Shown here piece after piece: positions 33,882-43,821 of a stretch of 64,000 bases of DNA. Made by a program: the position numbers and the translations under genes. The DNA lies in NCBI RefSeq assembly GCF_009811795.1, contig NZ_BLJE01000005.1:124001-188000 (forward strand), given 5' to 3'. The notes under the pieces are model-generated. The model was not told where the DNA came from. It saw only the letters and a program-made list of their open reading frames with translations, and ran no database searches. The first letter of the stretch is position 1. Every line of letters starts with the position of its first letter. Source of the stretch: Litoreibacter roseus (lineage in GTDB: Bacteria; Pseudomonadota; Alphaproteobacteria; Rhodobacterales; Rhodobacteraceae).

Positions 33882-35119
33882 GCGGCGGTCGACCTATAGC
33901 GGGACGCCGCCACATCGATGCGCGACCGCGACGGTGCGCGATCCTGGTACCGCTCGGCCAATGTCATCGGACCGGCTGTGATTTGAAAATAGTCGTAGTC
34001 CTTCGGTCGGTCGAAGGCGCAGAGGTACTGGAAATGGAGCCGGAAGAACCGCCACCGCAACTCTTTCCACTTTTCCGGTGTCAGGCTTTGCGTAAAGGCG
34101 GCCGACAGCACCAACGGCCAGCGCTTGTCCTCTGGGGCGACACCGGTCACGGCCACCGGATCACATAACGCGAATGAGCATCCATCGCCTGGGGCCGAGA
34201 CGTCGACCCACGTCAAACCGGGATGCGCCGAAAGATACTTTAGATCAGCGCGCAAAACATTTGCCTTCGGCAGGAATGAGACCATCGGGATGACCTGTCC
34301 CAAGGACAGAAACGCCAACGCGGGTTTGTGCTCCGTCCCTTCCCGCAAGAGATCGGCCAGAACGCTGACGGCCAGATGCGCGCCGGACGAATGACCGACC
34401 ACAAGCACTTCATCCAAAGGCTCAGCCAGAGCGCGCACGATCTTCTCACGAAACTCCCCCATGCGGACCTCAAGCAGTCCTGGCGTCTCACCGCTATGCT
34501 GCGCGGAGTAGGCGTAGTCATGCATCAGGTAATGGGCGAAAAACCAGCCGTCCTTCTCTTTGAACCAACGCAAGATCACCACTGCGACAACTATGAAAAC
34601 CGGCCATGTCAGGAACCCGATCAGCCACTCGATACTATCGGGCAGGATCCATGCGATACCGGAATGGATGAGCGAACTTATGAGGTCACCGGCGATCAGC
34701 GCCAGCATCAGCTGCAACAACAACATTCCAATGGGATAAAGCGCCGCGATGATCGGACCTTTGCGCAATCGCATCAGCCGTTGCAACGCGCCGGAGGTGA
34801 TGTAGATCCAGCTGGTCTTGACCAACTGCCAATAGGTGCGCGGGATGTCTTGGGCCATGCTGTGCTGAACCAGATCGGACCAGACTAATACGTCAACGGA
34901 CGTATCCACCATGTGTCCGTCTATCAGAGATCGAACATCCCAACCCCGAGCATCACCGGATCCTTTTCCTTTTATATCAATTCTGTACCCGCTGATCTTC
35001 GCCTGCTCCTTGCTTTCGGTGCGATAGAGTTCCCGGTAGCGGCGGGCTGGAAAAGGATCATAGCCGGGGATGTAAAACACCCGGCGTTTTTTCACTGGCG
35101 CGGAGGTCTGGCTGGTCAT
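33878..35119 (-). CDS. Membrane-associated alpha/beta-hydrolase-like protein
   Basis: 413 residues. The N-terminus KKRRVFYIPGYDPFPARRYR is a hydrolase-like first strand. Two hydrophobic segments lie in the middle (about 123-147, GPIIAALYPIGMLLLQLMLA; about 164-184, EWLIGFLTWPVFIVVAVVIL). The nucleophile elbow GHSSGAH is at 242-248. The remainder is soluble, with VSAPGDGCSFALCD and DYDYFQITAGPMTLAERYQD. It is probably a serine esterase or lipase docked to the inner membrane. No signal peptide is seen. It is translationally coupled to the P450, which suggests they modify the same hydrophobic compound. I do not recognise a named family. Confidence 0.72.
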   Translation of the reverse strand: MTSQTSAPVKKRRVFYIPGYDPFPARRYRELYRTESKEQAKISGYRIDIKGKGSGDARGWDVRSLIDGHMVDTSVDVLVWSDLVQHSMAQDIPRTYWQLVKTSWIYITSGALQRLMRLRKGPIIAALYPIGMLLLQLMLALIAGDLISSLIHSGIAWILPDSIEWLIGFLTWPVFIVVAVVILRWFKEKDGWFFAHYLMHDYAYSAQHSGETPGLLEVRMGEFREKIVRALAEPLDEVLVVGHSSGAHLAVSVLADLLREGTEHKPALAFLSLGQVIPMVSFLPKANVLRADLKYLSAHPGLTWVDVSAPGDGCSFALCDPVAVTGVAPEDKRWPLVLSAAFTQSLTPEKWKELRWRFFRLHFQYLCAFDRPKDYDYFQITAGPMTLAERYQDRAPSRSRIDVAASRYRSTAA

Positions 35120-35202
35120 GGATGGACGCTAGTCAATTCAAGTGAAGAAGGTAAGAACGTCGCGCAGTAGACTTCGTGCGCCGTGTCCCCTAGATCACGG
35201 CC

Positions 35203-35433
35203 ATGGACACTTGGAACGCAGAATTGGATGCCATTGGGTTGCTCTGCCCTCTACCCGTCTTGAAGGCGCGCAAACAGTTGCAGGCACTTGAGACCGGCGA
35301 GATTTTGCGGATGGACGCGGACGATCCGGCAGCGCTGATTGATGTTCCCCACTTCTGTACCGAGGCCGGGCACGCGCTGGTCGCTCAGGAAGACCATGGC
35401 GCGCACCAGACCTATTGGATTAAAAAGGGCTAG
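35203..35433 (+). CDS. tusA: TusA-family sulfur carrier
   Basis: 76 residues, with the family motif CPLPVLK at 15-21, where Cys15 carries the persulfide. The rest (LETGEILRMDADDPAALIDV, HFCTEAGHALV) follows the fold. TusA relays sulfur for tRNA thiolation and molybdenum-cofactor chemistry. mnmA, which would accept the sulfur, is far upstream in this window. It is a single gene that converges on the indolepyruvate oxidoreductase gene, with one base between them. Confidence 0.92.
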   Translation: MDTWNAELDAIGLLCPLPVLKARKQLQALETGEILRMDADDPAALIDVPHFCTEAGHALVAQEDHGAHQTYWIKKG

Positions 35434-35434
35434 C

Positions 35435-38400
35435 CTATTCTGCGGCCGCCTTCAGTGGCGGCTGGCTCAGCGCCGCCAAAAGTTCTTCCCGACGTTTGGC
35501 AGCATTCTGTTCGTTTGCCTCTTTCACCGGACCAAAACCACGGATCTGTAAAGGTAGTTCCGCCAACGCAATCGCGACCTCAGGATCCGCATCGCTTGGC
35601 AACGCTTTGAGATCACGCTCATATTGCTTGATCAACGCTCGCTCCATTTTCCGTTCCTTCGTGTAACCGAATGGATCGAGGGGCGTCCCACGCAGCCGCT
35701 TGAGTTTGCTGAGGATCTTGAATCCCCGGCCGATCCACGGACCAAATTCGCGCTTGGCGGGCCGCCCGTTCGGGCCGGTCTTGCTGATCATCGGTGGGGC
35801 CAGATGGTAGGTGAGTTTCAGATCGCCACCAAAGGCTTCTCTCGCCTTGGCTTCTGTATCCAGATGTAGGCGAGCCACCTCGTACTCGTCTTTATAGGCC
35901 AGCAACTTATGATAGCCCCGCGCCACCGCTTCTTTCATTTTTGGGTCGTCAAAGCGGTCAATGAATTTCCGGTACCGCTTGGCCAGCCGCTTGGATTGGT
36001 AGGCGGTCAGATGGTCGGCACGAAAATCGATCTTTTCATCCAGTGTCTTGGGCAGTTCGACCACATTTGACGACAGATGGCGCGCGGCGTCTTCGGGGTG
36101 CAGTAGCGCCCAGCGACCTAGCTCAAACGCCCGCAGGTTTTTCTCAGGCGCTGCACCGTTCAATTCCACGGCCCGCGCAATCGACTCGTAGGTCAGAGGG
36201 ATCATTCCGTTTTGCCACGCGGCCCCGAAGATCATCATATTGGAGAAGATGCTGTCGCCCATCAGCGCCTTGGCCAAGTCGGACGCATCAAAGAACGCCA
36301 CGTCGTCTTGCAGCTTCGCCTCAAGCGACATCTGCAGGCGGTCGGACGGCAAGGAAAATTCGGTGTTTCGGGTAAAGTCCCCGGTTATGATCTCGTGAGA
36401 GTTTACAACAGCTTTCGTCTGCCCGCCTTTCATCAGACCCAATGTCTTTGCCCCAGAGGTCACGACGAGGTCGCCGCCAATCACGGCATGGGCCTCACCG
36501 GTTGCCACGCGGATCGCGGATATATCGTTAGGGTTGTTGGCCAGCCGGCAGTGAATGTGAACCGCACCGCCTTTTTGGGCCAGCCCGGCCATCTCCATCA
36601 TGCCGGCGCCCTTGCCGTCCAGATGGGCCGCCATGGCGAGAACCGCGCCGATGGTAACTACGCCGGTACCGCCGACGCCGGTGATCACCACGTTATGGGT
36701 GCCCGAAATAGACGGCAAAGCAGGATTGGGCAGATCGGGTAGATCCACTTCGGACGTTGCCTGCTTGCGAATTTCGGCGCCTTCGATGGTGACGAAAGAC
36801 GGGCAAAACCCGTTCACGCAGGAGAAGTCCTTGTTGCACGAAGATTGGTCGATCGCCCGCTTGCGGCCCAGTTCCGTCTCAACCGGCACGATGGACACGC
36901 AGTTGGATTGGACACCGCAATCACCGCAGCCCTCGCAAACGTCCGTGTTGATGAAAACCCGTTTGTCGGGGTCCGGGAACAAGCCACGTTTTCGACGGCG
37001 GCGCTTCTCAGCGGCACAGGTTTGCACATAAACAATCGCAGACACGCCTTTGGTTTTGCTAAGTTTCTCTTGTACGATAGGCAGTTCGGCCCGCTCATGA
37101 ATATCGAGATCCCTAGGAAACGCCTTGAGGTCGACGTCCTCCTTCTCGTCATAGACAAGTGAGACATTCTGGACGCCCATTGCCTGCAATTCGGCTACGA
37201 TACGAGGCGCATCGAGGTCGCCTTCATTGGTCTGGCCACCGGTCATGGCGACCGCATCGTTGTAAAGAATTTTGTAGGTGATGTTTGTGCCAGCTGCCAA
37301 AGCAGCCCGGATCGCTTGAACGCCCGAATGGTTGTACGTGCCATCGCCGAGGTTCTGGAACACGTGGTCACGGGTTGAAAACGGCGCTTCGCCGATCCAG
37401 TTCGCGCCCTCGCCGCCCATCTGGGTGAATCCCACCGTCTCCCGGTCCATCCACTGCACCATGTAGTGGCACCCTATGCCCGCATAGGCGCGCGATCCCT
37501 CGGGCACTTTGGTGGAACTGTTGTGGGGGCAGCCCGAACAGAAATACGGCAGCCGCGCCGCGATGTCTTGAGCATTGTCCGCCCGCTTAGCCTCGGCCAA
37601 CATGGCGAGCCCGGCTTCGATCCGGTCGGTTCTGCGGCCTTCTTCGATCAGGATGTTGCCGAGCTTTTCGGCGATATCAATCGGGTCGAGCGCATATCGC
37701 GTCGGGAACAACTCCATCCGCCGGCCATGTTCCCATGTGTCGCCCTTGTGCCAACCATAGACGCGGCGGCCCTTCCGGTCATCGAAGATCGCTTCCTTGA
37801 CCTGCACCTCTATCAGCTTGCGCTTTTCCTCCACGACGACGATCAGATCCAACCCGTCTGCCCAGTCGTGAAAACTGTCCATATCCAGCGGCCATGTCTG
37901 CCCGACCTTGTAGGTGGTAAGACCCAAGCGCTCGGCCTCTTCGGCATCTATACCAAGAAGGGACAGGGCGTGCACCAGATCCAGCCAGTTCTTCCCGGCC
38001 GCCACAAACCCGATCCTTGCGCCGGGCTTCCCCCAAACCCGTTTGTCGATTTTATTAGCCTTTGCAAAGGCTTCTGCCGCGAACCGCTTATAATCGATCA
38101 TACGTGCTTCTTGTGCGACGGGCGTGTCCACAAGCCGGATATTCAAGCCGCCCTCGGGCATATCAAATTCCGGCAGAACAAATTGCATCCTATCTGCCCG
38201 GCCATCGACAACGGCCGTCGCTTCGACCGTGTCTTTCATCGTCTTCAGACCGACCCACACACCCGCGAACCGGCTGAGCGCCCAGCCGTAAATCCCGTAA
38301 TCCAGAATTTCCTGCACACCCGCTGGCGAGACGATGGGCATATAGGCATCGACCATTGCCCAGTCTGATTGGTGAAGCGTGGTGGAGCTTTCGCCCGTGT

Positions 38401-38842
38401 GGTCATCACCCATCGCCATGAGCACACCCCCGTGCGCCGAGGTTCCAGCCATATTGCCGTGGCGCATCACATCGCCTGAGCGATCCACGCCCGGCCCTTT
38501 GCCGTACCAAAGGCCGAAGACGCCATCATAGCGCCCCTCGCCCCGCAACTCGGCCTGCTGCGCACCCCAGATGGCCGTTGCCGCCAGATCTTCGTTCAGC
38601 CCCGGTTGAAATGTGATCTGGGACTGTCCGAGCAGTTTCTGAGCGCGCCCCATCTGCAAGTCGACTGCCCCCAACGGCGATCCGCGGTAACCGGTGACCA
38701 ATCCCGCCGTGTTTAAACCGGCCGCCGCGTCGCGTGCGCGCTGCATCAAAACCAATCGAACCAAGGCCTGTGTCCCGTTCAAAAGGACCGGCGATTTCTC
38801 CAGATCGAACCTGTCGTGAAGCGTGATATCTTGATTGGTCAT
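35435..38842 (-). CDS. Indolepyruvate ferredoxin oxidoreductase-type fused enzyme
   Basis: 1135 residues from the ATG at 38840-38842, preceded by CTGGAGGTACGC, a perfect ribosome binding site. An upstream in-frame start at 38938 is rejected because it would run through the LysR box. It is a fused IorA/IorB-type 2-oxoacid:ferredoxin oxidoreductase. The N-terminal half binds thiamine diphosphate (GLVTGYRGSPLGAVDLQ). A 4Fe-4S module lies around residues 637-690 (CEGCGDC, SNCVSIVP, SSCNKDFSCVNGFCPSF). A gamma-type domain follows (VITGVGGTGVVTIGAVLAMA). It would decarboxylate aryl- or branched-chain 2-oxoacids to acyl-CoA. A divergent LysR gene probably controls it. Confidence 0.93.
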   Translation of the reverse strand: MTNQDITLHDRFDLEKSPVLLNGTQALVRLVLMQRARDAAAGLNTAGLVTGYRGSPLGAVDLQMGRAQKLLGQSQITFQPGLNEDLAATAIWGAQQAELRGEGRYDGVFGLWYGKGPGVDRSGDVMRHGNMAGTSAHGGVLMAMGDDHTGESSTTLHQSDWAMVDAYMPIVSPAGVQEILDYGIYGWALSRFAGVWVGLKTMKDTVEATAVVDGRADRMQFVLPEFDMPEGGLNIRLVDTPVAQEARMIDYKRFAAEAFAKANKIDKRVWGKPGARIGFVAAGKNWLDLVHALSLLGIDAEEAERLGLTTYKVGQTWPLDMDSFHDWADGLDLIVVVEEKRKLIEVQVKEAIFDDRKGRRVYGWHKGDTWEHGRRMELFPTRYALDPIDIAEKLGNILIEEGRRTDRIEAGLAMLAEAKRADNAQDIAARLPYFCSGCPHNSSTKVPEGSRAYAGIGCHYMVQWMDRETVGFTQMGGEGANWIGEAPFSTRDHVFQNLGDGTYNHSGVQAIRAALAAGTNITYKILYNDAVAMTGGQTNEGDLDAPRIVAELQAMGVQNVSLVYDEKEDVDLKAFPRDLDIHERAELPIVQEKLSKTKGVSAIVYVQTCAAEKRRRRKRGLFPDPDKRVFINTDVCEGCGDCGVQSNCVSIVPVETELGRKRAIDQSSCNKDFSCVNGFCPSFVTIEGAEIRKQATSEVDLPDLPNPALPSISGTHNVVITGVGGTGVVTIGAVLAMAAHLDGKGAGMMEMAGLAQKGGAVHIHCRLANNPNDISAIRVATGEAHAVIGGDLVVTSGAKTLGLMKGGQTKAVVNSHEIITGDFTRNTEFSLPSDRLQMSLEAKLQDDVAFFDASDLAKALMGDSIFSNMMIFGAAWQNGMIPLTYESIARAVELNGAAPEKNLRAFELGRWALLHPEDAARHLSSNVVELPKTLDEKIDFRADHLTAYQSKRLAKRYRKFIDRFDDPKMKEAVARGYHKLLAYKDEYEVARLHLDTEAKAREAFGGDLKLTYHLAPPMISKTGPNGRPAKREFGPWIGRGFKILSKLKRLRGTPLDPFGYTKERKMERALIKQYERDLKALPSDADPEVAIALAELPLQIRGFGPVKEANEQNAAKRREELLAALSQPPLKAAAE

Positions 38843-38880
38843 GCGTACCTCCAGTTGCCGATAACCTAGCACAGAATTTG

Positions 38881-38897
38881 GGTCAGGCAAACTGACC
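38881..38897. promoter_or_regulatory. LysR-type box between the oxidoreductase and lysR genes
   Basis: GGTCAG-GCAAA-CTGACC is a perfect dyad and contains a T-N11-A pattern (TCAGGCAAACTGA, 38883-38895). It sits in the 156-bp divergent spacer, 39 bp upstream of the oxidoreductase start, where a LysR regulator would act. Confidence 0.55.
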
Positions 38898-38998
38898 TTA
38901 ACGCGAGAATTCGCCTGAAAAGTTTGCAGTTGCAGCAATTGACGACTAAGTACGACAACGCAGGTGGGGCCACTCTAAATTGAAATGTTCGGATCACG

Positions 38999-39904
38999 AT
39001 GGACTGGGACAAGCTTAGAATATTTCACGCAGTCGCGGATGCCGGCAGTCTGACCCATGCAGGCGAGGTCCTGCACCTTTCACAGTCTGCTGTATCGCGG
39101 CAAGTGCGCGCGCTGGAGGAGTCGCTCAATTCCACCCTCTTCCACCGCCATGCACGCGGACTGATTCTCACCGAGCAAGGCGAACTGCTTTTTGACGCAA
39201 CACGGTCCATAACCAAGCGTCTCGATGCAGCCGCGGCCCGGATTCGCGACAGCGAAGAAGAAGTCTTCGGTGAGCTGCGTGTCACTACGACAATCGGCTT
39301 CGGGTCGCTGTGGCTGGCGCCCAGATTGAGTAACCTTTATGCAACATATCCCGACCTCAACATCGACCTGATGCTGGAAGAGCGGGTGCTCGATTTGCCC
39401 ATGCGGGAGGCCGATGTCGCCATTCGGATGAAAGAACCCAGCCAGGCTGATCTTGTGCGCAAAAGGCTCATGAGTGTTCAGATGCGGCTCTATGCAAGTC
39501 GCGCCTACCTCGAAAAAAAGCCCGCGCCCGAGACAATGGAAGACCTGCGCGATCACCGTCTCATTTGTCAGAACACAACGTCCGAGCAGGTCAGTGCCGG
39601 TGCCATGCTGGTGCGGGAACTTCTAAGCTATGAACTTCCTAACCTATTGACAGTAAACAACTATTTCGGATGCCTTCAGGCGGTTCATCACGGGTTAGGC
39701 ATCGGCATCCTTCCGGACTACGTAGCGATCGATGAGCCGGGCCTTGTTCGCGTTCTACCGGAGGTTGAATCCAATGACGTGCCCGTCTTCCTCGCCTACC
39801 CCGAAGAACTGCGTCAATCGAAGCGCATCGCGGCCTTCCGCGATTTCGTGGTGACAGAGATCAACGCCCAGCGGAAAAAAGCCCAAATGCGAGAGAATGC
39901 ATAG
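38999..39904 (+). CDS. LysR-family transcriptional regulator
   Basis: 301 residues. The N-terminal helix-turn-helix (WDKLRIFHAVADAGSLTHAG, LSQSAVSRQVRALEESLN) is classical LysR. The effector domain has GELRVTTTIGFGSLWLAPRL and LRDHRLICQNTTSEQVSAG. It diverges from the indolepyruvate oxidoreductase gene, whose promoter has a LysR box, so it probably regulates that gene in response to an aromatic or branched-chain amino-acid metabolite. The protein ends with a basic tail (AQRKKAQMRENA). A terminator follows 135 bp downstream. Confidence 0.92.
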   Translation: MDWDKLRIFHAVADAGSLTHAGEVLHLSQSAVSRQVRALEESLNSTLFHRHARGLILTEQGELLFDATRSITKRLDAAAARIRDSEEEVFGELRVTTTIGFGSLWLAPRLSNLYATYPDLNIDLMLEERVLDLPMREADVAIRMKEPSQADLVRKRLMSVQMRLYASRAYLEKKPAPETMEDLRDHRLICQNTTSEQVSAGAMLVRELLSYELPNLLTVNNYFGCLQAVHHGLGIGILPDYVAIDEPGLVRVLPEVESNDVPVFLAYPEELRQSKRIAAFRDFVVTEINAQRKKAQMRENA

Positions 39905-39949
39905 CGGCGAAATGCCATGCATAGGACGCATAGCGGCTATTACTGCGAC

Positions 39950-40068
39950 GCCTCGATTTTTTCTTGAAGGTGACACATAGCATCCCTATCTCAACAGTCA
40001 GATGACGGCATGCCGTTGTCTACCTCCCTGTTGGACTTTGGCCGAGCTTAGTGCTCGGCCTTTTTTTT
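39950..40068 (+). ncRNA. Candidate small RNA ending in the 40040-40068 terminator
   Basis: Between the lysR stop and the histidine kinase there is about 140 bp that the upstream gene does not need, ending in a textbook terminator. The segment holds a palindrome (GACGGCATGCCGTTGTC) and the unpaired-looking stretch CTACCTCCCTG, complementary to Shine-Dalgarno sequences. This layout (CU-rich loop plus strong terminator) is typical of trans-acting sRNAs. No promoter is clear and the 5' end is a guess. The simpler view is a long 3' UTR of lysR. Confidence 0.3.
40040..40068 (+). terminator. Strong intrinsic terminator after lysR
   Basis: GGCCGAGC (40040-40047), loop TTAGT, GCTCGGCC (40053-40060), then eight T residues. 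Perfect 8-bp GC-rich stem, plus strand. Confidence 0.93.
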
Positions 40069-40136
40069 CGCATTTGAGCTGAGCCGAAATAAAGGTATGA
40101 CGCGACCGACACGTAAAGTGGTTTGAAGGGTTGCAA

Positions 40137-41546
40137 TTGCCGATACCCAGTCAGTCAAATGTTCAGGCAGATGATATCCGTACGCTCGGTGCTATCTTCA
40201 GCTTCAAAACACCAGAGTTTACCGCAAGGCTGGTAATTCTAACGGTGTCGGCCATCCTGATGACATTCTTCATGGGCTATCCAATATTTGTATATTGGCT
40301 GCTCGCCTACACGCTTGCTCTGGCACTGACTGCCTATCTCGTCCATCGCCTGACAGTCGATCAGACCCGGAGGGTTTACCGTGCGGTGATCACATCAGAG
40401 CTTGTCTCGACCAGCATCTTCATCGCGTTGCCAATCTATCTCTGGTCCCAGCCCGGCGTCTTTCTCAACTTCGCCGGGACTGCCCTGATACTGGGTGCGC
40501 TTCTGAATTCGTTTACGCAGCGCTCCACCATTCGCGAACTTGCGATCATCGATGGTGTGACCAACTCAATCATCATCATATATCTCGGCGCGCTTTTTCT
40601 GGGCCCTCCCGAGATCGGTCACGTTCGCTGGGTCGGTCCAATCATCGCCGCCGGTACGCTCGCCTATTACGTCACAGTTTTGCGGGACGTGTTCGGTCTG
40701 CGCCGCACGACGCTTGAAGTGAATCGACGCAGCCTCGAGGCACAAAAGATGGAAGCCGTGGGCAGGCTCACCGGCGGCGTGGCACACGATTTCAACAACA
40801 TCCTCACGGTCGTCATGGGAAATCTCGATCTGTACCGCGAGATCAAGGATCAAAAGGAACGCGATGAACTTGTGGAAAGCTCTTTGGCTGCCGCGGGCAG
40901 AGCGTCCAAGCTCGTCTCTCACCTTTTGGCGTTCTCCCGGAAGTCCGTGCTGTTGTCCAAGGCCTTCGACATTCACGTGTTTCTGGACGAGTTCATGGAT
41001 CTGGCACGTGGCATCTTGCCGGACGTGATAGAGGCGGACGTCTTCATCTCGCCCGACACACCCGCCGTTAAGCTGGACCGAAACCAGCTTGAGAACGCCC
41101 TTCTGAATCTGGTGATCAATGCACGAGATGCGATGCCAGCCGGGGGCAAACTAACCATTTCTGTAAGACCTCTGAGCAAGGACGACTTCAAAGTCTTTGA
41201 CCTGCCGAAAGGTCGGTATGTGACAATCGAGATCGCCGACACCGGTCGCGGCATTCCAAGTGATATCCTGTCTCGGGTGTTCGATCCATTCTTCACCACA
41301 AAACCCATCGGCGAGGGCTCCGGTCTGGGACTGTCGATGGCTCACGGTTTTGTGGAACAGTCCGGCGGTCAGATCAGAATTGAAAGCGCCGTCGATCGCG
41401 GCACGAAGATCACCTTGATCCTGCCCGCGTTGGCGGATGATGAGATGATCCACCCGACCGCGGGCGACGTAGAAATGCACACGCCCACCCTTTCGGTTAG
41501 CGCGGCACACGCCGCCCCCCTTCCCCATCGTGCGGACCTGTCCTAA
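40137..41546 (+). CDS. Membrane-bound orphan sensor histidine kinase
   Basis: 469 residues if translation starts at the TTG at 40137, six bases after GAAGGG; a TTG at 40131 is the alternative, and no ATG is available upstream of the first span. Residues 1-195 hold about six membrane spans. The kinase follows: phosphoacceptor motif GGVAHDFNN (His near 217), N-box NLVINARDAMP, G1 DTGRGIP, F-box FFTTKP and G2 GSGLGLSM. It is of the HWE/NtrB-like HisKA type used with separate receivers. No response regulator is adjacent, so its partner is elsewhere. No sensory domain beyond the membrane bundle is present. Confidence 0.88.
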   Translation: MPIPSQSNVQADDIRTLGAIFSFKTPEFTARLVILTVSAILMTFFMGYPIFVYWLLAYTLALALTAYLVHRLTVDQTRRVYRAVITSELVSTSIFIALPIYLWSQPGVFLNFAGTALILGALLNSFTQRSTIRELAIIDGVTNSIIIIYLGALFLGPPEIGHVRWVGPIIAAGTLAYYVTVLRDVFGLRRTTLEVNRRSLEAQKMEAVGRLTGGVAHDFNNILTVVMGNLDLYREIKDQKERDELVESSLAAAGRASKLVSHLLAFSRKSVLLSKAFDIHVFLDEFMDLARGILPDVIEADVFISPDTPAVKLDRNQLENALLNLVINARDAMPAGGKLTISVRPLSKDDFKVFDLPKGRYVTIEIADTGRGIPSDILSRVFDPFFTTKPIGEGSGLGLSMAHGFVEQSGGQIRIESAVDRGTKITLILPALADDEMIHPTAGDVEMHTPTLSVSAAHAAPLPHRADLS

Positions 41547-41598
41547 AAGGTCTGCGAACTGACGCGCACCAGCGCTCTGCCCGGGGGACACAGACCAT

Positions 41599-43758
41599 AT
41601 GACCGAACCAGAACTGACCGATGGCCTCATCGCGGCACACGGGCTGAGCCCCGACGAGTATCAGCGCATTTTGGACATCATCGGCAGGTCCCCCACGTTC
41701 ACCGAGCTGGGCATTTTCTCGGCCATGTGGAACGAGCACTGCTCTTACAAATCGTCCAAGAAATGGCTTCGAATCCTGCCAACAGACGGCCCTCAGGTTA
41801 TCTGCGGCCCGGGGGAAAACGCGGGCGTTGTCGACATTGGGGATGGGCAGGCCGTAGTCTTTAAGATGGAAAGCCACAACCACCCTTCGTATATCGAACC
41901 CTATCAAGGGGCGGCCACCGGTGTCGGGGGCATTTTGCGGGACGTGTTTACCATGGGCGCCCGGCCTATCGCTGCGATGAACGCGCTGAGTTTCGGCAGC
42001 CCGGATCATCCGAAAACCAAAAGCCTTGTCTCAGGTGTTGTGGCCGGGGTTGGCGGGTACGGGAACTGCTTTGGGGTTCCCACCGTTGGCGGCGAGGTCC
42101 GGTTTCACCCCGCCTACAATGGGAACTGTCTGGTAAACGCTTTTGCCGCAGGTTTGGCAGATGCGGACAAGATCTTCTATTCGGCAGCATCGGGCGTCGG
42201 AATGCCCGTCGTCTACTTAGGTGCAAAGACCGGGCGCGATGGCGTCGGTGGTGCCACCATGGCCTCCGCCGAGTTCGACGACACGATCGAGGACAAGCGC
42301 CCAACCGTGCAGGTCGGTGATCCCTTCACGGAAAAGCGTCTGATGGAGGCGTGCCAGGAACTGATGCGCACGGGCGCCGTCATCTCGATTCAGGACATGG
42401 GTGCTGCAGGTCTGACCTGCTCCGCCGTAGAGATGGGGGACAAGGGCAATCTGGGCGTGAAGCTCAATTTGGACGACGTGCCGGTGCGCGAAGAAAACAT
42501 GACTGCCTATGAGATGATGCTGAGCGAAAGCCAGGAACGGATGCTTATGGTGCTCGATCCCGCCAAGGAAGATGCCGCGAAGGCGGTGTTCGAAAAGTGG
42601 GATCTGGACTTTGCCATCGTCGGAGAAACGATTGCAGAGGACCGTTTCCTGATTGAACACAACGGCAAGGTCATGGCAGACCTTCCGTTGAAGGCCCTGT
42701 CTGGCAATGCACCGGAATACGACCGACCATGGGTTGAGACGCCCGCCGCCGAGCCACTTGAGGACCTGCCGCAGGTTGACGGGATCGATGCACTGAAAGC
42801 CCTGCTCTCCAGCCCCAACTACGCGCGCAAGCAGTGGGTCTGGGAGCAATATGACAGTCAGGTCATGGCCGACACGCTCGTAGCGCCGGGCTCCGGCGCA
42901 GGCATCGTGCGGGTGCATGGCACGACGAAAGCTCTGGCTTTCACATCGGACGTCACGCCGCGCTACGTGAAAGCCAACCCGGTTGAGGGCGGCAAACAGG
43001 CCGTGGCAGAAGCCTACCGCAACCTGACCGCCGTGGGCGCCAAGCCGTTGGCCACGACCGACAATCTGAACTTTGGCAACCCAGAAAAGCCTGAGATCAT
43101 GGGGCAGTTCGTGGGGGCGATCAAGGGGATCGGGGCTGCGGTTGCGGCCCTCGACATGCCAATCGTGTCGGGCAACGTCTCGCTTTACAACGAAACAGAT
43201 GGGACCGGCATTCTACCGACTCCCACCATCGGGGCTGTCGGGTTGATTGACGATATCGACCATATCATCAGCGGCACGGTGCGCGACGGTCATTTGGCTA
43301 TTCTGGTTGGGGATACGACCGGCCATCTGGGGCAGTCTGCGCTTTTGGCCGAGGTGTTCAACCGTGAGGACGGCGACGCCCCGGCCGTCGATCTGGATAC
43401 CGAGAAACGAAATGGCGATTTCATCCGGGCGGAGCGCGACTGGATCGACGTTTGTACGGATATCAGCGACGGCGGCCTAGCGATGGCGGCCTTTGAGATG
43501 GCCTATGCGGGCGGTGTTGGCGTCTGCCTTGATGACGATACGACGGCTTTTGCGTTTGGAGAGGATCAGGGTCGCTACCTGATCGGCTGTTCTTTCGATA
43601 AGGCGGAAGCACTTATGATCGCAGCTGGAAACGCAGGCGTGACCCTCAGCACCGTTGGCAAATTCACCGGCGATACCGTTCGCATCGGACGGTCCGAGGC
43701 CCCCTTGGCTGACCTGTCGCATCTCTTTGAGACCAGTTTTGAGGCAGCTTTGGCCTAG
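41599..43758 (+). CDS. purL: Phosphoribosylformylglycinamidine synthase, large subunit
   Basis: 719 residues, the small PurL form that works with separate PurQ and PurS. It uses ATP and glutamine-derived ammonia to make FGAM in purine synthesis. [19 protein letters not shown] near the N-terminus, [20 protein letters not shown] (ATP/Mg site), [20 protein letters not shown], and [20 protein letters not shown] are the standard blocks. Length is typical. It heads a likely purL-bolA-grxD unit on the plus strand, an order I recall as common in Rhodobacterales. Confidence 0.97.
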   Translation: MTEPELTDGLIAAHGLSPDEYQRILDIIGRSPTFTELGIFSAMWNEHCSYKSSKKWLRILPTDGPQVICGPGENAGVVDIGDGQAVVFKMESHNHPSYIEPYQGAATGVGGILRDVFTMGARPIAAMNALSFGSPDHPKTKSLVSGVVAGVGGYGNCFGVPTVGGEVRFHPAYNGNCLVNAFAAGLADADKIFYSAASGVGMPVVYLGAKTGRDGVGGATMASAEFDDTIEDKRPTVQVGDPFTEKRLMEACQELMRTGAVISIQDMGAAGLTCSAVEMGDKGNLGVKLNLDDVPVREENMTAYEMMLSESQERMLMVLDPAKEDAAKAVFEKWDLDFAIVGETIAEDRFLIEHNGKVMADLPLKALSGNAPEYDRPWVETPAAEPLEDLPQVDGIDALKALLSSPNYARKQWVWEQYDSQVMADTLVAPGSGAGIVRVHGTTKALAFTSDVTPRYVKANPVEGGKQAVAEAYRNLTAVGAKPLATTDNLNFGNPEKPEIMGQFVGAIKGIGAAVAALDMPIVSGNVSLYNETDGTGILPTPTIGAVGLIDDIDHIISGTVRDGHLAILVGDTTGHLGQSALLAEVFNREDGDAPAVDLDTEKRNGDFIRAERDWIDVCTDISDGGLAMAAFEMAYAGGVGVCLDDDTTAFAFGEDQGRYLIGCSFDKAEALMIAAGNAGVTLSTVGKFTGDTVRIGRSEAPLADLSHLFETSFEAALA

Positions 43759-43821
43759 ACGGGTTGTCTCAGGGCACCCCGAACCTTACCTTTTTGACAA
43801 ATACACCAAGGAAGTCCGTAC

